In this document: positions 43,228 through 51,631 of the stretch, one piece after another
Layout: each line of letters begins with the position of its first letter
Numbering within the stretch: the first letter of the stretch is position 1
NCBI RefSeq assembly: GCF_014654675.1
Contig: NZ_BNBC01000038.1
Location: forward strand, 30,139-92,137
Direction: 5' to 3'
Length of the DNA stretch: 61,999 bases
Source: Streptomyces spiralis
GTDB taxonomy: Bacteria; Actinomycetota; Actinomycetes; Streptomycetales; Streptomycetaceae
Notes under the pieces: model-generated
Told to the model about the DNA's origin: nothing
Databases searched by the model: none
The model's input: only the letters and a program-made list of their open reading frames with translations
Position numbers and translations under genes: made by a program

Positions 43228-43803
43228 TCAGGAGCCCACCGACGTGATCGCGAGGAAGGCGCTGCGCACCCGGTCGGCGACCTCCTCGCCCGACGCGGCC
43301 TGCAGCTTGCCGTCGAGGTACAGGCAGGCCAGCCCGTGGGCCAGCCCCCAGCCGGCCGAGGCCAGGGCCGAGGCGTCCGCGTCGGGGAAGACGTGGTCGA
43401 GCGCGTCGGCCAGCAGGTCGTGAAGGGCATCGGCGGCCTTGACCCGCTCGTCGTCGGCGTCGTCGCACGGCTTGCCGAACATCACGCGGAACAGAGCCGG
43501 GCGCCGCAGCGCGAAGGCGACATAGGCGACGGCGAACTCGGCCAGGTCCGGGAGCGAGGCGGGCAGGCCGCGCCCGCCGCCCAGGTCGGCCAGCAGCTCC
43601 CGGAAACCCTCGACGGCCAGCGCGGACTCCAGGGCGTCGCGGTCCTTGAAGTGGCGATACGGCGCGGTCGGCGACACGCCGGCCCGGCGTGCGACGGCGC
43701 GCAGCGAGAAGGGCTCGCCGGCCTCCAGCATCTCCATCGCGGTCGACAGCAGTGCCGCCCGCAGATCGCCGTGATGGTAGCCGCTCTTCTCTGAAGTTGA
43801 CAC
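43228..43803 (-). CDS. TetR-family transcriptional regulator (TetR_C_33-type)
   Basis: A 191-residue regulator: KSGYHHGDLRAALLSTAMEM, SLRAVARRAGVSPTAPYRHF (recognition helix), KDRDALESALAVEGF and the C-terminal FALRRPALFRVMFGKP seen in the TetR_C_33 (WHG-like) group. The GTG start lies on the edge of a 43796-43810 operator copy, with GGAGGG about 12 bases upstream. It diverges from the saccharopine-dehydrogenase-like gene and is followed by the ADC-like operon in the same direction. It probably represses itself and both units. Confidence 0.88.
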   Translation of the reverse strand: MSTSEKSGYHHGDLRAALLSTAMEMLEAGEPFSLRAVARRAGVSPTAPYRHFKDRDALESALAVEGFRELLADLGGGRGLPASLPDLAEFAVAYVAFALRRPALFRVMFGKPCDDADDERVKAADALHDLLADALDHVFPDADASALASAGWGLAHGLACLYLDGKLQAASGEEVADRVRSAFLAITSVGS

Positions 43804-43843
43804 TGCTTACTTCGCCCTCCTACGCTTTGTGAGCACTGTAAAC
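43796..43843. promoter_or_regulatory. Two further copies of the GTRAGC...AAC motif at the TetR/SacDH promoters
   Basis: GTAAGCAGTGTCAAC (minus strand, 43796-43810) overlaps the TetR start codon, and GTGAGCACTGTAAAC (43829-43843) sits between the divergent genes. Together with the pair at 43138-43187 this gives four copies of a shared motif in two intergenic spaces and none seen elsewhere in the cluster. Confidence 0.75.
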
Positions 43844-43873
43844 ATAGCGCACGTCCGGAGAAACCGAGCCCCG

Positions 43874-45082
43874 ATGTCCCCACGCACGCATTCGCGCCCC
43901 TTCGACGTCGTACTCCTCGGCGCCACCGGCTTCACCGGCGCTCTGGCCGCCGAGTACCTCGCTGCCCATCTCCCTCCCGGAGCCAGGCTCGCCCTGGCCG
44001 GACGCAACCAGGCCAAGCTGGATGCCGTTCGCGACCGTCTCCTCCGGATCAACCAGCAGCTGGACGACATTGCGCTGCTCCACGCCGACTCCTCGGATGA
44101 GCAGTCCCTGGCCCGCGTCGCCGAGTCCACGCGGGTCGTGATCACCACGGTCGGCCCCTACCTGGAGTACGGCGAACCACTGGTCGCGGCCTGCGCTGCG
44201 GCCGGCACGGACTACGTCGACCTCACCGGCGAGCCCGAGTTCGTCGACCGGATGTACGTCGAGCACCACGCGACCGCCGAGCGGACCGGTGCTCGCATCG
44301 TCCACGCCTGCGGCTTCGACTCGATCCCGCACGACCTCGGTGTGCTCTTCACCGTCCAGCAGCTCCCGGCCGGGGTGCCGGTGACCCTGCGGGGAGTGGT
44401 CCGCACCAACGCCACCATCTCCGGCGGCACGCTGCACTCCGGTCTCGGCCAGCTGTCGCGACCGCGCGCAATGCTGCAGGCCGCGGCCGGACGCCGCCGT
44501 CTCGAGCCGCGACCGCGCGGACGACAGGTCCGCACCCGCATCGGCCGCCCCCGTCGCGACCGCACGCTCGGGACCTGGCTGATCCCGCTGCCCACAATCG
44601 ACCCCGACGTCGTACGACGCTCCGCGCTCGCTCGCCCGGACTACGGGCCCGACTTCACCTACTCCCACTACGCCGGGGCCCGACGCGTCGCGACCGTCGC
44701 CGGCGCACTTGCCGGCTCCGCCGTAGCCCTGGCAGCCGTGCAGGTCCCGCTCCTGCGCCGCGCCATCGGCCGTCGCATCCCCCAAGGCGAGGGGCCGTCG
44801 GCGGAGCGGCGCGATCGCACGTGGTTCACCGTCGACATCATCGGCGAGGGCGGCGGTCAGACCGTGCACACCCAGGTCAGCGGTGCAGACCCCGGCTACA
44901 CCGAGACAGCCAAGATGCTGGCCGAGTCGGCGTTGTGCCTCGCCTTCGACGACAACCCGCCCACCGCCGGCCAGGTCACCACCGCCACCGCGATGGGAGA
45001 GAACTTGCTGCGCCGGCTCGGCGACGCCGGCATTTCCTTCACCGTGATCACCTCGCAGACGGCGACCCATGTCGGACGTTGA
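43874..45082 (+). CDS. Saccharopine dehydrogenase-like / trans-acting enoyl reductase-family protein
   Basis: A 402-residue NAD(P)-binding protein: DVVLLGATGFTGALAAEYLA, VVITTVGPYLEYGEPLVAAC, YVDLTGEPEFVDRMY and RIVHACGFDSIPHDLGVLFT. This is the pattern of the actinobacterial saccharopine_dh_NADP family that includes mycobacterial Rv2449c and the trans-acting enoyl reductase Rv2953. A hydrophobic segment near 285-305 is usual. It would reduce or isomerise an acyl or keto intermediate. The ATG at 43874 starts the similarity; the frame continues upstream through the operator. Confidence 0.88.
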   Translation: MSPRTHSRPFDVVLLGATGFTGALAAEYLAAHLPPGARLALAGRNQAKLDAVRDRLLRINQQLDDIALLHADSSDEQSLARVAESTRVVITTVGPYLEYGEPLVAACAAAGTDYVDLTGEPEFVDRMYVEHHATAERTGARIVHACGFDSIPHDLGVLFTVQQLPAGVPVTLRGVVRTNATISGGTLHSGLGQLSRPRAMLQAAAGRRRLEPRPRGRQVRTRIGRPRRDRTLGTWLIPLPTIDPDVVRRSALARPDYGPDFTYSHYAGARRVATVAGALAGSAVALAAVQVPLLRRAIGRRIPQGEGPSAERRDRTWFTVDIIGEGGGQTVHTQVSGADPGYTETAKMLAESALCLAFDDNPPTAGQVTTATAMGENLLRRLGDAGISFTVITSQTATHVGR

Positions 45083-45479
45083 GAAGGGCGGCACCAGCAC
45101 GCCGATCGTTCTCATATCGCCGGCGATGACAGCGGTGTTCGGCTACCTCCCCAAGCCGGCGTTCGGCGGCCCCGGGGCGCGCACCCTGATGCGGGAATGG
45201 GCCCGCATGGTGCTCACCGGCCGACCGCCGTACGCGGTCGACCGGCCGATCACCACACCGGCCCTCGTCATCAGCCTGGGCAACGACACGTTGTCGCCGG
45301 TCGCGGCAGTCGACGACCTGGCTCATCGCCTCTTCTCGTCCATCTCGGTGACACGCTGGCACTGCACCAGCGACCAGGCGCCCCCGGGCTCGACCAACGA
45401 CCACATCGGCTGGGTCCGCACCCCGGCCACGGTGGTCGACCGCATCGTCACGTGGTGGCACGACACTCCTCGCAGTTGA
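45069..45479 (+). pseudogene. Alpha/beta-hydrolase with internal deletion
   Basis: The 136-residue frame has a start-like strand, TPIVLISPAMT, followed at once by FGYLPKPAFGGPGARTLMRE then WARMVLTG and a C-terminal ALVISLGNDTLSPVAAVDDL and NDHIGWVRTPATVVDRIVTW (late catalytic Asp and His regions). The segment carrying the oxyanion hole and the GxSxG nucleophile is missing, about 100-120 residues. The start overlaps the upstream gene by 14 bases. I read it as an in-frame deletion derivative and probably inactive. Confidence 0.55.
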
Positions 45480-45520
45480 GCTGCCGTCGCCACCCGCACC
45501 ATCCACCTCAAGGAGACCCC

Positions 45521-46441
45521 ATGCAGACCGTTCTCGGCGCCGGCGGACCGATCGCCGACGAGCTCGTGAACGAGCTCCACCGCAACCACACCAAGGACAT
45601 CCGCCTCGTCAGCCGCAAGCCGTCGAGGGTGAACGACACTGATGAGCTCATGGCCGCAGACCTCACCGACGCCGACGCCACCAGCCGTGCCGTCGCGGGC
45701 AGCGACATCGCCTACCTCACCGTCGGCCTGCCCCTGGACTCGGAGCTGTGGGAGCGACAGTTCCCCGTCATGATGCGCAACGTCATCGACGCCTGCGCCG
45801 AACACGGCACGAAGCTCGTCTTCTTCGACAACACCTACATGTATCCCGGAACGCCGACGCCCCAGACCGAGTCGACAGCATTCGCACCAGGCGGACGCAA
45901 GGGACGGGTCCGCGGACAGATCGCCACCATGCTGCTCGAAGCCATGCGGGCCGGACGAGTCGAAGCCCTGATCGGCCGCGCGCCCGAGTTCTACGGCCCC
46001 GGCCGCACGAAGAGCTACACGAACTCGTTGGTGTTCGACCGGATCAAGGCGGACAAGCGGCCGTTCGTCCCGGTCGAGGCCCATGCCAAGCGTTCCCTGA
46101 TCTGGACCCCCGACGCGAGCCGCGCTCTCGCCCTGCTCGGCAACACGCCGGATGCCTACGGCCAGACGTGGCACCTGCCGGTCGACCCGGACCGGCAGAC
46201 CTACGCCCAGCTCATCGAGATCGCCGGCGAGGTCACCGGCCGCAGAATCGGCTACACAGTGCTGCCGATGCTCGCCTTCCGCCTCGGGCGCCGCTTCGTC
46301 AAGCCGCTCGACGAGATGTACGAGCTGCTCGCCCGCTACCGCGATGACAACATCTTCGACAGCTCGAAGTTCGCGGCCCGCTTTCCCGAATTTCAGGTCA
46401 CGAGCTACCGGGAGGGAGTGGAGCGGATCCTCGCCGGCTGA
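45521..46441 (+). CDS. NAD-dependent epimerase/NmrA-like protein
   Basis: A 306-residue extended SDR: an unusual opening QTVLGAGGPIADELVNELHR, then MAADLTDADATSRAVAGSDI, AYLTVGLPLDSELWERQFPV, VFFDNTYMYPGTPTPQTEST and RAPEFYGPGR. The NTYMY and GPG loops resemble sugar or flavonoid epimerases. The ATG is preceded by AAGGAG seven bases away. It may be cotranscribed with the upstream hydrolase remnant, and it overlaps the convergent AraC remnant by 37 bases. Confidence 0.85.
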   Translation: MQTVLGAGGPIADELVNELHRNHTKDIRLVSRKPSRVNDTDELMAADLTDADATSRAVAGSDIAYLTVGLPLDSELWERQFPVMMRNVIDACAEHGTKLVFFDNTYMYPGTPTPQTESTAFAPGGRKGRVRGQIATMLLEAMRAGRVEALIGRAPEFYGPGRTKSYTNSLVFDRIKADKRPFVPVEAHAKRSLIWTPDASRALALLGNTPDAYGQTWHLPVDPDRQTYAQLIEIAGEVTGRRIGYTVLPMLAFRLGRRFVKPLDEMYELLARYRDDNIFDSSKFAARFPEFQVTSYREGVERILAG

Positions 46442-47485
46442 CCCATCGACAGGTCCTCCTGTCGGCTGCCTCGTGCCGCGATGCCGAACCGGCTCCGGTA
46501 CTCCGACGGCGTGACTCCCGTGGCGCGCTGGAAGAGCCGACGGAAGTTCGACACGTCCGGGTAGCCGACGCTGCGGGAGATCTGGGCGACCGGCTCGTTG
46601 GTCAGCTCCAGCAGCTCGCGTGCCTTCGCGATGCACGCCGCCTGGATGTATTCCGTCACCGTCACGCCCGTAGCCTCCTTGAACCGTCGCTGGAAGGTGC
46701 GCGGGTGCATGGCTGCTGTCGGCGCGAGGTGCTCGACGGAGTGGGGCTCGTGGAGGCAGGCGTGCAGTCGGGCCTGCACCTCGCGGATGTCGGTGTCGCC
46801 GTGCTGGAGTCGGGGCGTGAACACCGGGTAGAGGGACTGCCGCCGGCGCGGCGGGTCGGCGAGGACAAAACGTGCCGTGTGCAGCATCACGCTGGGACCG
46901 AGCATCCGGTCGACGAGGGTGAGGCCCAGGTCGACCCACGCCAGGATTCCCGCGGCCGTCATGATGTCGACGTCATCGATCACCATGCGTGAGGCGTCCA
47001 CCCGGACCTTCGGGTGTCGGCGCGCCAGTTCCTCGGCGCGCCCAGTGGGTCGTGGCATCCCGGAAGTCGAGCAGGTGGGTCTCGGCGAGGACGAAGACGC
47101 CGGCGCACACGGCACAGAGAGTGGTGCCCTCGGACCGGAGTCCGACGAGCCAGTCGGTGAGCTCGCCGACCGACGTCATCAGCTCGGGTACGACGAGGCT
47201 CGGCGGGATGATGACGTGGCTGAGCCGGTGCGCGAGCTCAGGATGGGTGTCCGAGGTGCAAACCATGACCGGCCCGTCGTCGGTGGCGGACACCGCCCAG
47301 GTGCTGACCCGGATCACGCTCGGAGGGCCGGCCGACTCCACGGCGTACTCGCTGGCGACACGGAAGATGTCCCTAAGGCCATGGATCGCCGACACCTGGC
47401 AGTCGTCGTACTCCAGCAGGCCGACCTCACCGACGACCCGCGCTCCGGTCTCGTCGACGTGTGGACCTGTCGCGCTCGGGCTCAT
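46405..47485 (-). pseudogene. GlxA-family AraC regulator, frameshifted between domains
   Basis: The 5' frame encodes a DJ-1/PfpI-like domain (MSPSATGPHVDE, then EVGLLEYDDCQVSAIHGLRD, LTDWLVGLRSEGTTLCAVCA, FVLAETHLLDFRDATTHW). At about 47048 it shifts. The adjacent frame continues AEELARRHPKVRVDASRMVI to an AraC HTH (MHPRTFQRRFKEATGVTVTE, and SVGYPDVSNFRRLFQRATGV). One extra base, or two lost, in a GCGCGCC run explains the break. The restored protein of about 355 residues is standard GlxA-type. Either the gene is inactive, or the base run was misread. Confidence 0.82.
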
Positions 47486-47565
47486 CGTGTCTCCTCGAAG
47501 TCCGTGGTCGGCGCAGCGATGGGCGGCAGACCTGTCGAGTCTGCCGCCCAAGTTCCTGGCTGCGG

Positions 47566-48540
47566 TCACTCCTGGTGGAGAGCCTCTCGCAGCGCGTCGA
47601 CGGACAGCTTCCGTGCGACGTTGGTGGCCGGGGTGTCCCGCAGGCTGTCCAACAGCATGAAGTCGTGGACTGTCCCGCTGACGCGGACGGCCGTCACCTC
47701 GACGCCGGCCTCACGGAGCTTGTTGGCGTAGAGCTCGCCCCCGTCCCGCAGGACGTCCGCCTCCGCCGTGATGACGAGGGCGGGCGGCAGCCCCTTGAGG
47801 TCCTCGAGGGTCGCCCGCAGCGGCGAGGCGTACTTCTCCTCGCGCTTGGTCTCGTCAGTCGTGTACGCGTCCCAGAACCACCTCATCCCGTCGCGGGTGA
47901 GGTAGTAGTGCTCCGCGAACTGGTGGTAGGACTGCGTGTCGAAGTCCGGCCCGGTCACGGGGTAGAGCAGGATCTGTGCCTTGAGCGCGAGCCCGCCGCG
48001 GTCCTTGTTCATCTGCGCGAAGACCGCGGACATGCATCCGCCGACCGACTCGCCGGCGACGGCGACGCGGGAGGTGTCGAGGCCGTGGTCGGCGCCGTTC
48101 TCCTGCAACCACTGGCCGACGGCGTAGTTCTGCTCGACCTGCGTGGGGTACCCCTTCTCGGGCGCCCAGTCGTAGACCGGGAAGACGCCAGCGGCACCGG
48201 CCCCGATGGTGAGCTCGCGGAAGAGGCGGTCGTGGGTCTTGTCGTCGCCGAAGACCCACCCAGCGCCGTGGATGTAGAAGACCACGGGCAGCGGGCCCGT
48301 GGCGCCCTTGGGCTTGATGATGCGGGTGCGGACGGTGCCCCACTCGCCGGCGTCGACGTCGACCCATTCCTCGTCGACGTCCGGGCGCTCGACGCCCTCG
48401 CCGCTCTGCAGGTCGCTGAGGATCTTGCGCCCCTGCTCGGGCGGAAGCTCGTAGATCCGCGGGTGTGGGTCGGTGTCGTCGGCGAGCTTCTTGGCCTCGG
48501 GCTCAAGGTACGGCGTGGTGGGGGCTGGAAGGTCAGTCAT
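47566..48540 (-). CDS. Alpha/beta-hydrolase of the HSL (lipase/esterase) family
   Basis: A 324-residue carboxylesterase. The oxyanion motif is HGAGW (HGGG/HGAG type) in VVFYIHGAGWVFGDDKTHDR, the nucleophile elbow GESVGG, the acid in ALVITAEADVLRDGGELYAN and the His in VSGTVHDFMLLD. The ATG follows GAGGAAAGGA. It would hydrolyse short acyl esters or lactones in the cytosol. It lies downstream of the GlxA-type regulator gene on the same strand, with no signs of coupling. Confidence 0.92.
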   Translation of the reverse strand: MTDLPAPTTPYLEPEAKKLADDTDPHPRIYELPPEQGRKILSDLQSGEGVERPDVDEEWVDVDAGEWGTVRTRIIKPKGATGPLPVVFYIHGAGWVFGDDKTHDRLFRELTIGAGAAGVFPVYDWAPEKGYPTQVEQNYAVGQWLQENGADHGLDTSRVAVAGESVGGCMSAVFAQMNKDRGGLALKAQILLYPVTGPDFDTQSYHQFAEHYYLTRDGMRWFWDAYTTDETKREEKYASPLRATLEDLKGLPPALVITAEADVLRDGGELYANKLREAGVEVTAVRVSGTVHDFMLLDSLRDTPATNVARKLSVDALREALHQE

Positions 48541-48876
48541 CGCTGGTCCTTTCCTCGAATGCCGGTCGCTTGCCTCATCGACGCTACGGACGGTCCGCAT
48601 CCAGGCCGAGTGCCGCGAACGACTCTCTTCGAGGTGATGGCGACACCCTTTCTGAGGTGCGGTCTGATGAAAAAACGGACGAGCCGGGAACAGGAGCCCC
48701 GGAGTGCGGCCCGACGGGGGCTCTACCCCTCAGCAAGCCCCAGTCGCAGCGCAAAGCGGCTCCGCCCATGGGTGCTGCTCGTGAATGGACATGGCGCACT
48801 TCCGGCGGAAGGCTCCTCGTCCCTACAGGATCCGCCTCGCCGGCGTTGATCGCAGTCGGTGATGCGGGTGGGAGTG
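48541..48876. other. Region with no recognisable gene
   Basis: Between the esterase start and the TnsA-like remnant I see no supported frame. The first 60 bases hold the esterase ribosome-binding site and presumably its promoter. Confidence 0.4.
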
Positions 48877-49227
48877 TTATGCCGCATGCGCACTGAGCAG
48901 GACCGGCAGGGCCGGCGCTGGGTCTTCTGCAAGCCATCCTCTGTTCACAGTCGGCGCCGGAAGCTTCCTGGTGGGCGGATCGATGCCGTGCACCGAGGGC
49001 TCGAAGTCAGCACACAACAGCCGCGCGAGCTCCAGCCGAGACTCGTAGATCACATGGCTTCGTGTCGTGTACGACCAGTACGTGCCGGGGTAATGCCTCT
49101 GCCCCTTGCGCCAGTGAAAGGTACGCCGCGTCTGCTTCGATCCGCAGCGCGAGTGCCTGCTGCCGTGAGCTGCCGATGCCCCGACGAACGGACCCAGAGG
49201 TTCGTAGGGCGCCCTACTCGGTCGCAT
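48877..49227 (-). pseudogene. TnsA-like transposase endonuclease, N-terminal fragment
   Basis: The frame includes FHWRKGQRHYPGTYWSYTTR and SHVIYESRLELARLLCADFE, the opening of the actinobacterial TnsA-like heteromeric transposase subunit (YxGxYWSxTTxxHVxYESRLELARLxLADFD). The following catalytic Asp/Gln-x-Lys part is replaced by HGIDPPTRKLPAPTVNRGWL and the frame ends. The start overlaps the end of an integrase tail remnant. Confidence 0.6.
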
Positions 49228-49470
49228 GCCGTCGTTCCCTCCGCAGGGCGGCCAGGCCGAGGTTCACCAGGCCACCGGGGACGCCGTATCGATCTGGCTG
49301 ATCTTGGACTCGGCGCCGGCCAGGCTGACGCGGAGCCCTTCAATCTCGCCGAGCACCGGACTCAGCTCGCCCGCCAGTTCGCTGCGTTGGGCCCCTTCGA
49401 GCGCCGGTAGATCTGTTCGACGTCCACCGGCGCACCCAGGACCTCTTCGGCCGAGACGGGACGACCTGGC
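49215..49470 (-). pseudogene. Integrase tail remnant upstream of TnsA-like fragment
   Basis: In successive frames the minus strand reads EEVLGAPVDVEQIYRR, then LEGAQRSELAGELSPVLGEI and EGLRVSLAGAESKISQIDTA, then VNLGLAALRRERRHATE. The middle part matches the GEVEGLQVSLAGAE tail seen at 29225-29475. At least two frameshifts are needed. It is a decayed 3' end of a recombinase gene. Confidence 0.45.
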
Positions 49471-49493
49471 CGACGGGGGGATGGGCTATCGCC

Positions 49494-51557
49494 TCAGCAC
49501 CGCGTCAGCCGCACCACCGTGCTCGGCAGATCCCCCTTCGGCAGCAGCAGCGGAAGGCCGTGCGTGAGCAGGGTCGCCGCGTGGTGCTCCGCGCCGGTCG
49601 CGTCGTCGACGTAGACCTCGTCGGGGGAGAGGCCGGCCAGGCGCAGGTTGCGCCGCTCGCCGCGGGCGATCACCACGACCCGGTCGCCCGCCCGGTACTG
49701 CACGGCGTCGTCGAGGCGGTACTGCTCGCCGAACTGCACCACCGGGCGGATCTCCTTGTAGAGGTCCACCAGGGCGCGGGCCTCGGCGAGTTCGGTTTCC
49801 GACCAGCGGGAGACGTCGCCGCCGATACCGAGGGCGCCGGCCATCGCGATGTGGAAGCGGTAGGCGAGGGGAGTGGTGCGGCCGGTGTGCGGGTTGGGGC
49901 TGTCGGTGACCCACGCGGACATGGTACGGGCCGGGTAGATCTGGCTGTAGCCGTGCTGGATCGCGGTGCGGTCGACGGCGTCCGTGTTGTCGGAGATCCA
50001 CATCTGCTCCGTGCGGGCCAGCATCCCCAGGTCGGCGCGGCCGCCGCCCCCCGCGCAGCCCTCGATGCGCAGGCGCGGATGGGCGGCGCGCAGCCGGTCG
50101 ATGACCGTATACACGCCATGCGTGTGGTCGGTCCACAGGCGTTCGGCGTCTTTGTGGCCCGGCCAACCGGCCTCTGTGAAGGCCCGGTTCATGTCCCACT
50201 TCAGGTAGTCGATCGCGTACGTGGCCACCAGCCGGTCGAGCCACTTGAAGGCCCACTCGGTGACGTCGGTACGGGCGAAGTTGAGGACGAGCTGGTTGCG
50301 CAGTTCGGTGCGGCGGCGGTGCGGCATGTGCAGCACCCAGTCGGGGTGGGCGCGATAGAGGTCGCTGCCCGGGTTGGTCATCTCCGGCTCCACCCAAAGG
50401 CCGAAGCGCATGCCGCGGCCGCGGATCTCCTCGACCAGCGGGCCGAGGCCGTCGGGGAAGCGTTCCGGGTTGGGGTGCCAGTCGCCGAGCCCCGCGGTGT
50501 CGCTGGTGCGCTCGCCGAACCAGCCGTCGTCGACCACGAACAGCTCGACACCCAGGCCGGCCGCGCGCTCGGCGAGTTTGCGCTGGCCCTCCAGAGTGAC
50601 GTCCCAGCCGGTCGCTTCCCAGCTGTTGTAGACGACGGGGCGCACGTCGTCGGGGCGCGGCAGGACATGCGCGGTCACGTAACGGTGCCAGCCGCGGCTC
50701 GTGCCCCCGAAGCCGCCGGTGCTGAACTGCCCGGCGAAAGTCGGAGTTCGATGGCTCTCGCCCGGCTGAAGGCGCCACGTCAGACCGTCGTGCCCAGCGC
50801 CGCCTGTGACCGTGAACGGGCCGCCCGTGTGGTCCCGCTGTGCGCTGATCCGCCAACTCCCGGACCAGGCGAGGGCCATGCTCCACACGGCCCCCCGCTC
50901 CTCGTTCGCGTCGCCCGCGTCCACCATCAACCACGGGTTGCCGAAGTGTCCGGACACGCCGCGTCGGCTCGTGAACACGGTTTCGGCGTACGGGGCTTCG
51001 GTGCGCCGCAGCTGCGTCTCGCCCGACCACTCGCCGACGGTGTGGCTCAGACGCACGCCCCCGGCGGCCGGGACCGACCAGGCGGCCGCGTCGCAGCGCA
51101 GGATCTCGATCGGTGCCTCGTCGTCCGGACCCAAGTGCCGCAGCGTGAGGGAGCGTTCGATGACGTCGCAGTCTTCGTGGACCGTGTAGTGCAGGGTGCA
51201 GCCCAGCGGGTAGTGCCGGTCGCGCAGCCGTAGGTGCAGCGCGTTCCCGTTCCCGGCGATCTCGTGGCTCACGTAGGCCCACTCGACTCCGCGTGCCCCG
51301 TTCGCGTACCGGACCAGGAGCGACGGAACGCCGAAGCGTGCGCCGCCCTCGACTGCCAGCTCTTCACCGCCTGTCGAGGCGAAGCTGCTCGTGACGCCGT
51401 CGTACGTGGGGAGCGTGCGGACCTGCTCAAGGGTGAGCGGCTCTCCCCAGTGCACATGGCGTGGCGAGTCGTCGTCGGCGAGACGCAGCGCGTACGCGGT
51501 GGCAGGAGTGGTGAGCAGGAACGTGCGACTGGACGCGTCGAAGGACACCTGTGACAT
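49494..51557 (-). CDS. GH36 alpha-galactosidase
   Basis: A 687-residue cytosolic enzyme. The N-terminal beta-supersandwich (about 1-310) precedes the barrel, where VVDDGWFGER, HPNPERFPDGLGPLVEEIRG and GLWVEPEMTNPGSDLYRAHP lead to the retaining nucleophile D455 in LKWDMNR and the acid/base Asp in WISDNTDAVDR near 520. No signal peptide, so it acts on imported galactosides. It diverges from the ROK regulator and importer genes across 74 bases, indicating that the transported sugar carries alpha-galactosyl groups. Confidence 0.95.
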   Translation of the reverse strand: MSQVSFDASSRTFLLTTPATAYALRLADDDSPRHVHWGEPLTLEQVRTLPTYDGVTSSFASTGGEELAVEGGARFGVPSLLVRYANGARGVEWAYVSHEIAGNGNALHLRLRDRHYPLGCTLHYTVHEDCDVIERSLTLRHLGPDDEAPIEILRCDAAAWSVPAAGGVRLSHTVGEWSGETQLRRTEAPYAETVFTSRRGVSGHFGNPWLMVDAGDANEERGAVWSMALAWSGSWRISAQRDHTGGPFTVTGGAGHDGLTWRLQPGESHRTPTFAGQFSTGGFGGTSRGWHRYVTAHVLPRPDDVRPVVYNSWEATGWDVTLEGQRKLAERAAGLGVELFVVDDGWFGERTSDTAGLGDWHPNPERFPDGLGPLVEEIRGRGMRFGLWVEPEMTNPGSDLYRAHPDWVLHMPHRRRTELRNQLVLNFARTDVTEWAFKWLDRLVATYAIDYLKWDMNRAFTEAGWPGHKDAERLWTDHTHGVYTVIDRLRAAHPRLRIEGCAGGGGRADLGMLARTEQMWISDNTDAVDRTAIQHGYSQIYPARTMSAWVTDSPNPHTGRTTPLAYRFHIAMAGALGIGGDVSRWSETELAEARALVDLYKEIRPVVQFGEQYRLDDAVQYRAGDRVVVIARGERRNLRLAGLSPDEVYVDDATGAEHHAATLLTHGLPLLLPKGDLPSTVVRLTRC

Positions 51558-51596
51558 GGGGCAGGAGCCTAGGTCCGAACTCCCTGAATTTAAATA

Positions 51597-51625
51597 TTGA
51601 CGAAGGAAATTATTCCCCCTACGTT
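51597..51625 (+). promoter_or_regulatory. Promoter of the ROK regulator; transcript probably leaderless
   Basis: TTGACG (51597-51602) and TACGTT (51620-51625) are separated by 17 bases. The ATG of the ROK gene begins seven bases after the -10 box, about where transcription should start, and no ribosome-binding site exists. An AT-rich dyad (ATTTAAAT) lies just upstream and could be the ROK operator shared with the GH36 gene. Confidence 0.65.
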
Positions 51626-51631
51626 TCAGCC

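Noticed and set aside
30897..48540. A secondary-metabolite biosynthetic cluster.
   Set aside because: The segment has many oxidoreductases and regulators but no polyketide synthase, NRPS, terpene cyclase or RiPP enzyme. A catabolic/detoxification interpretation fits better.
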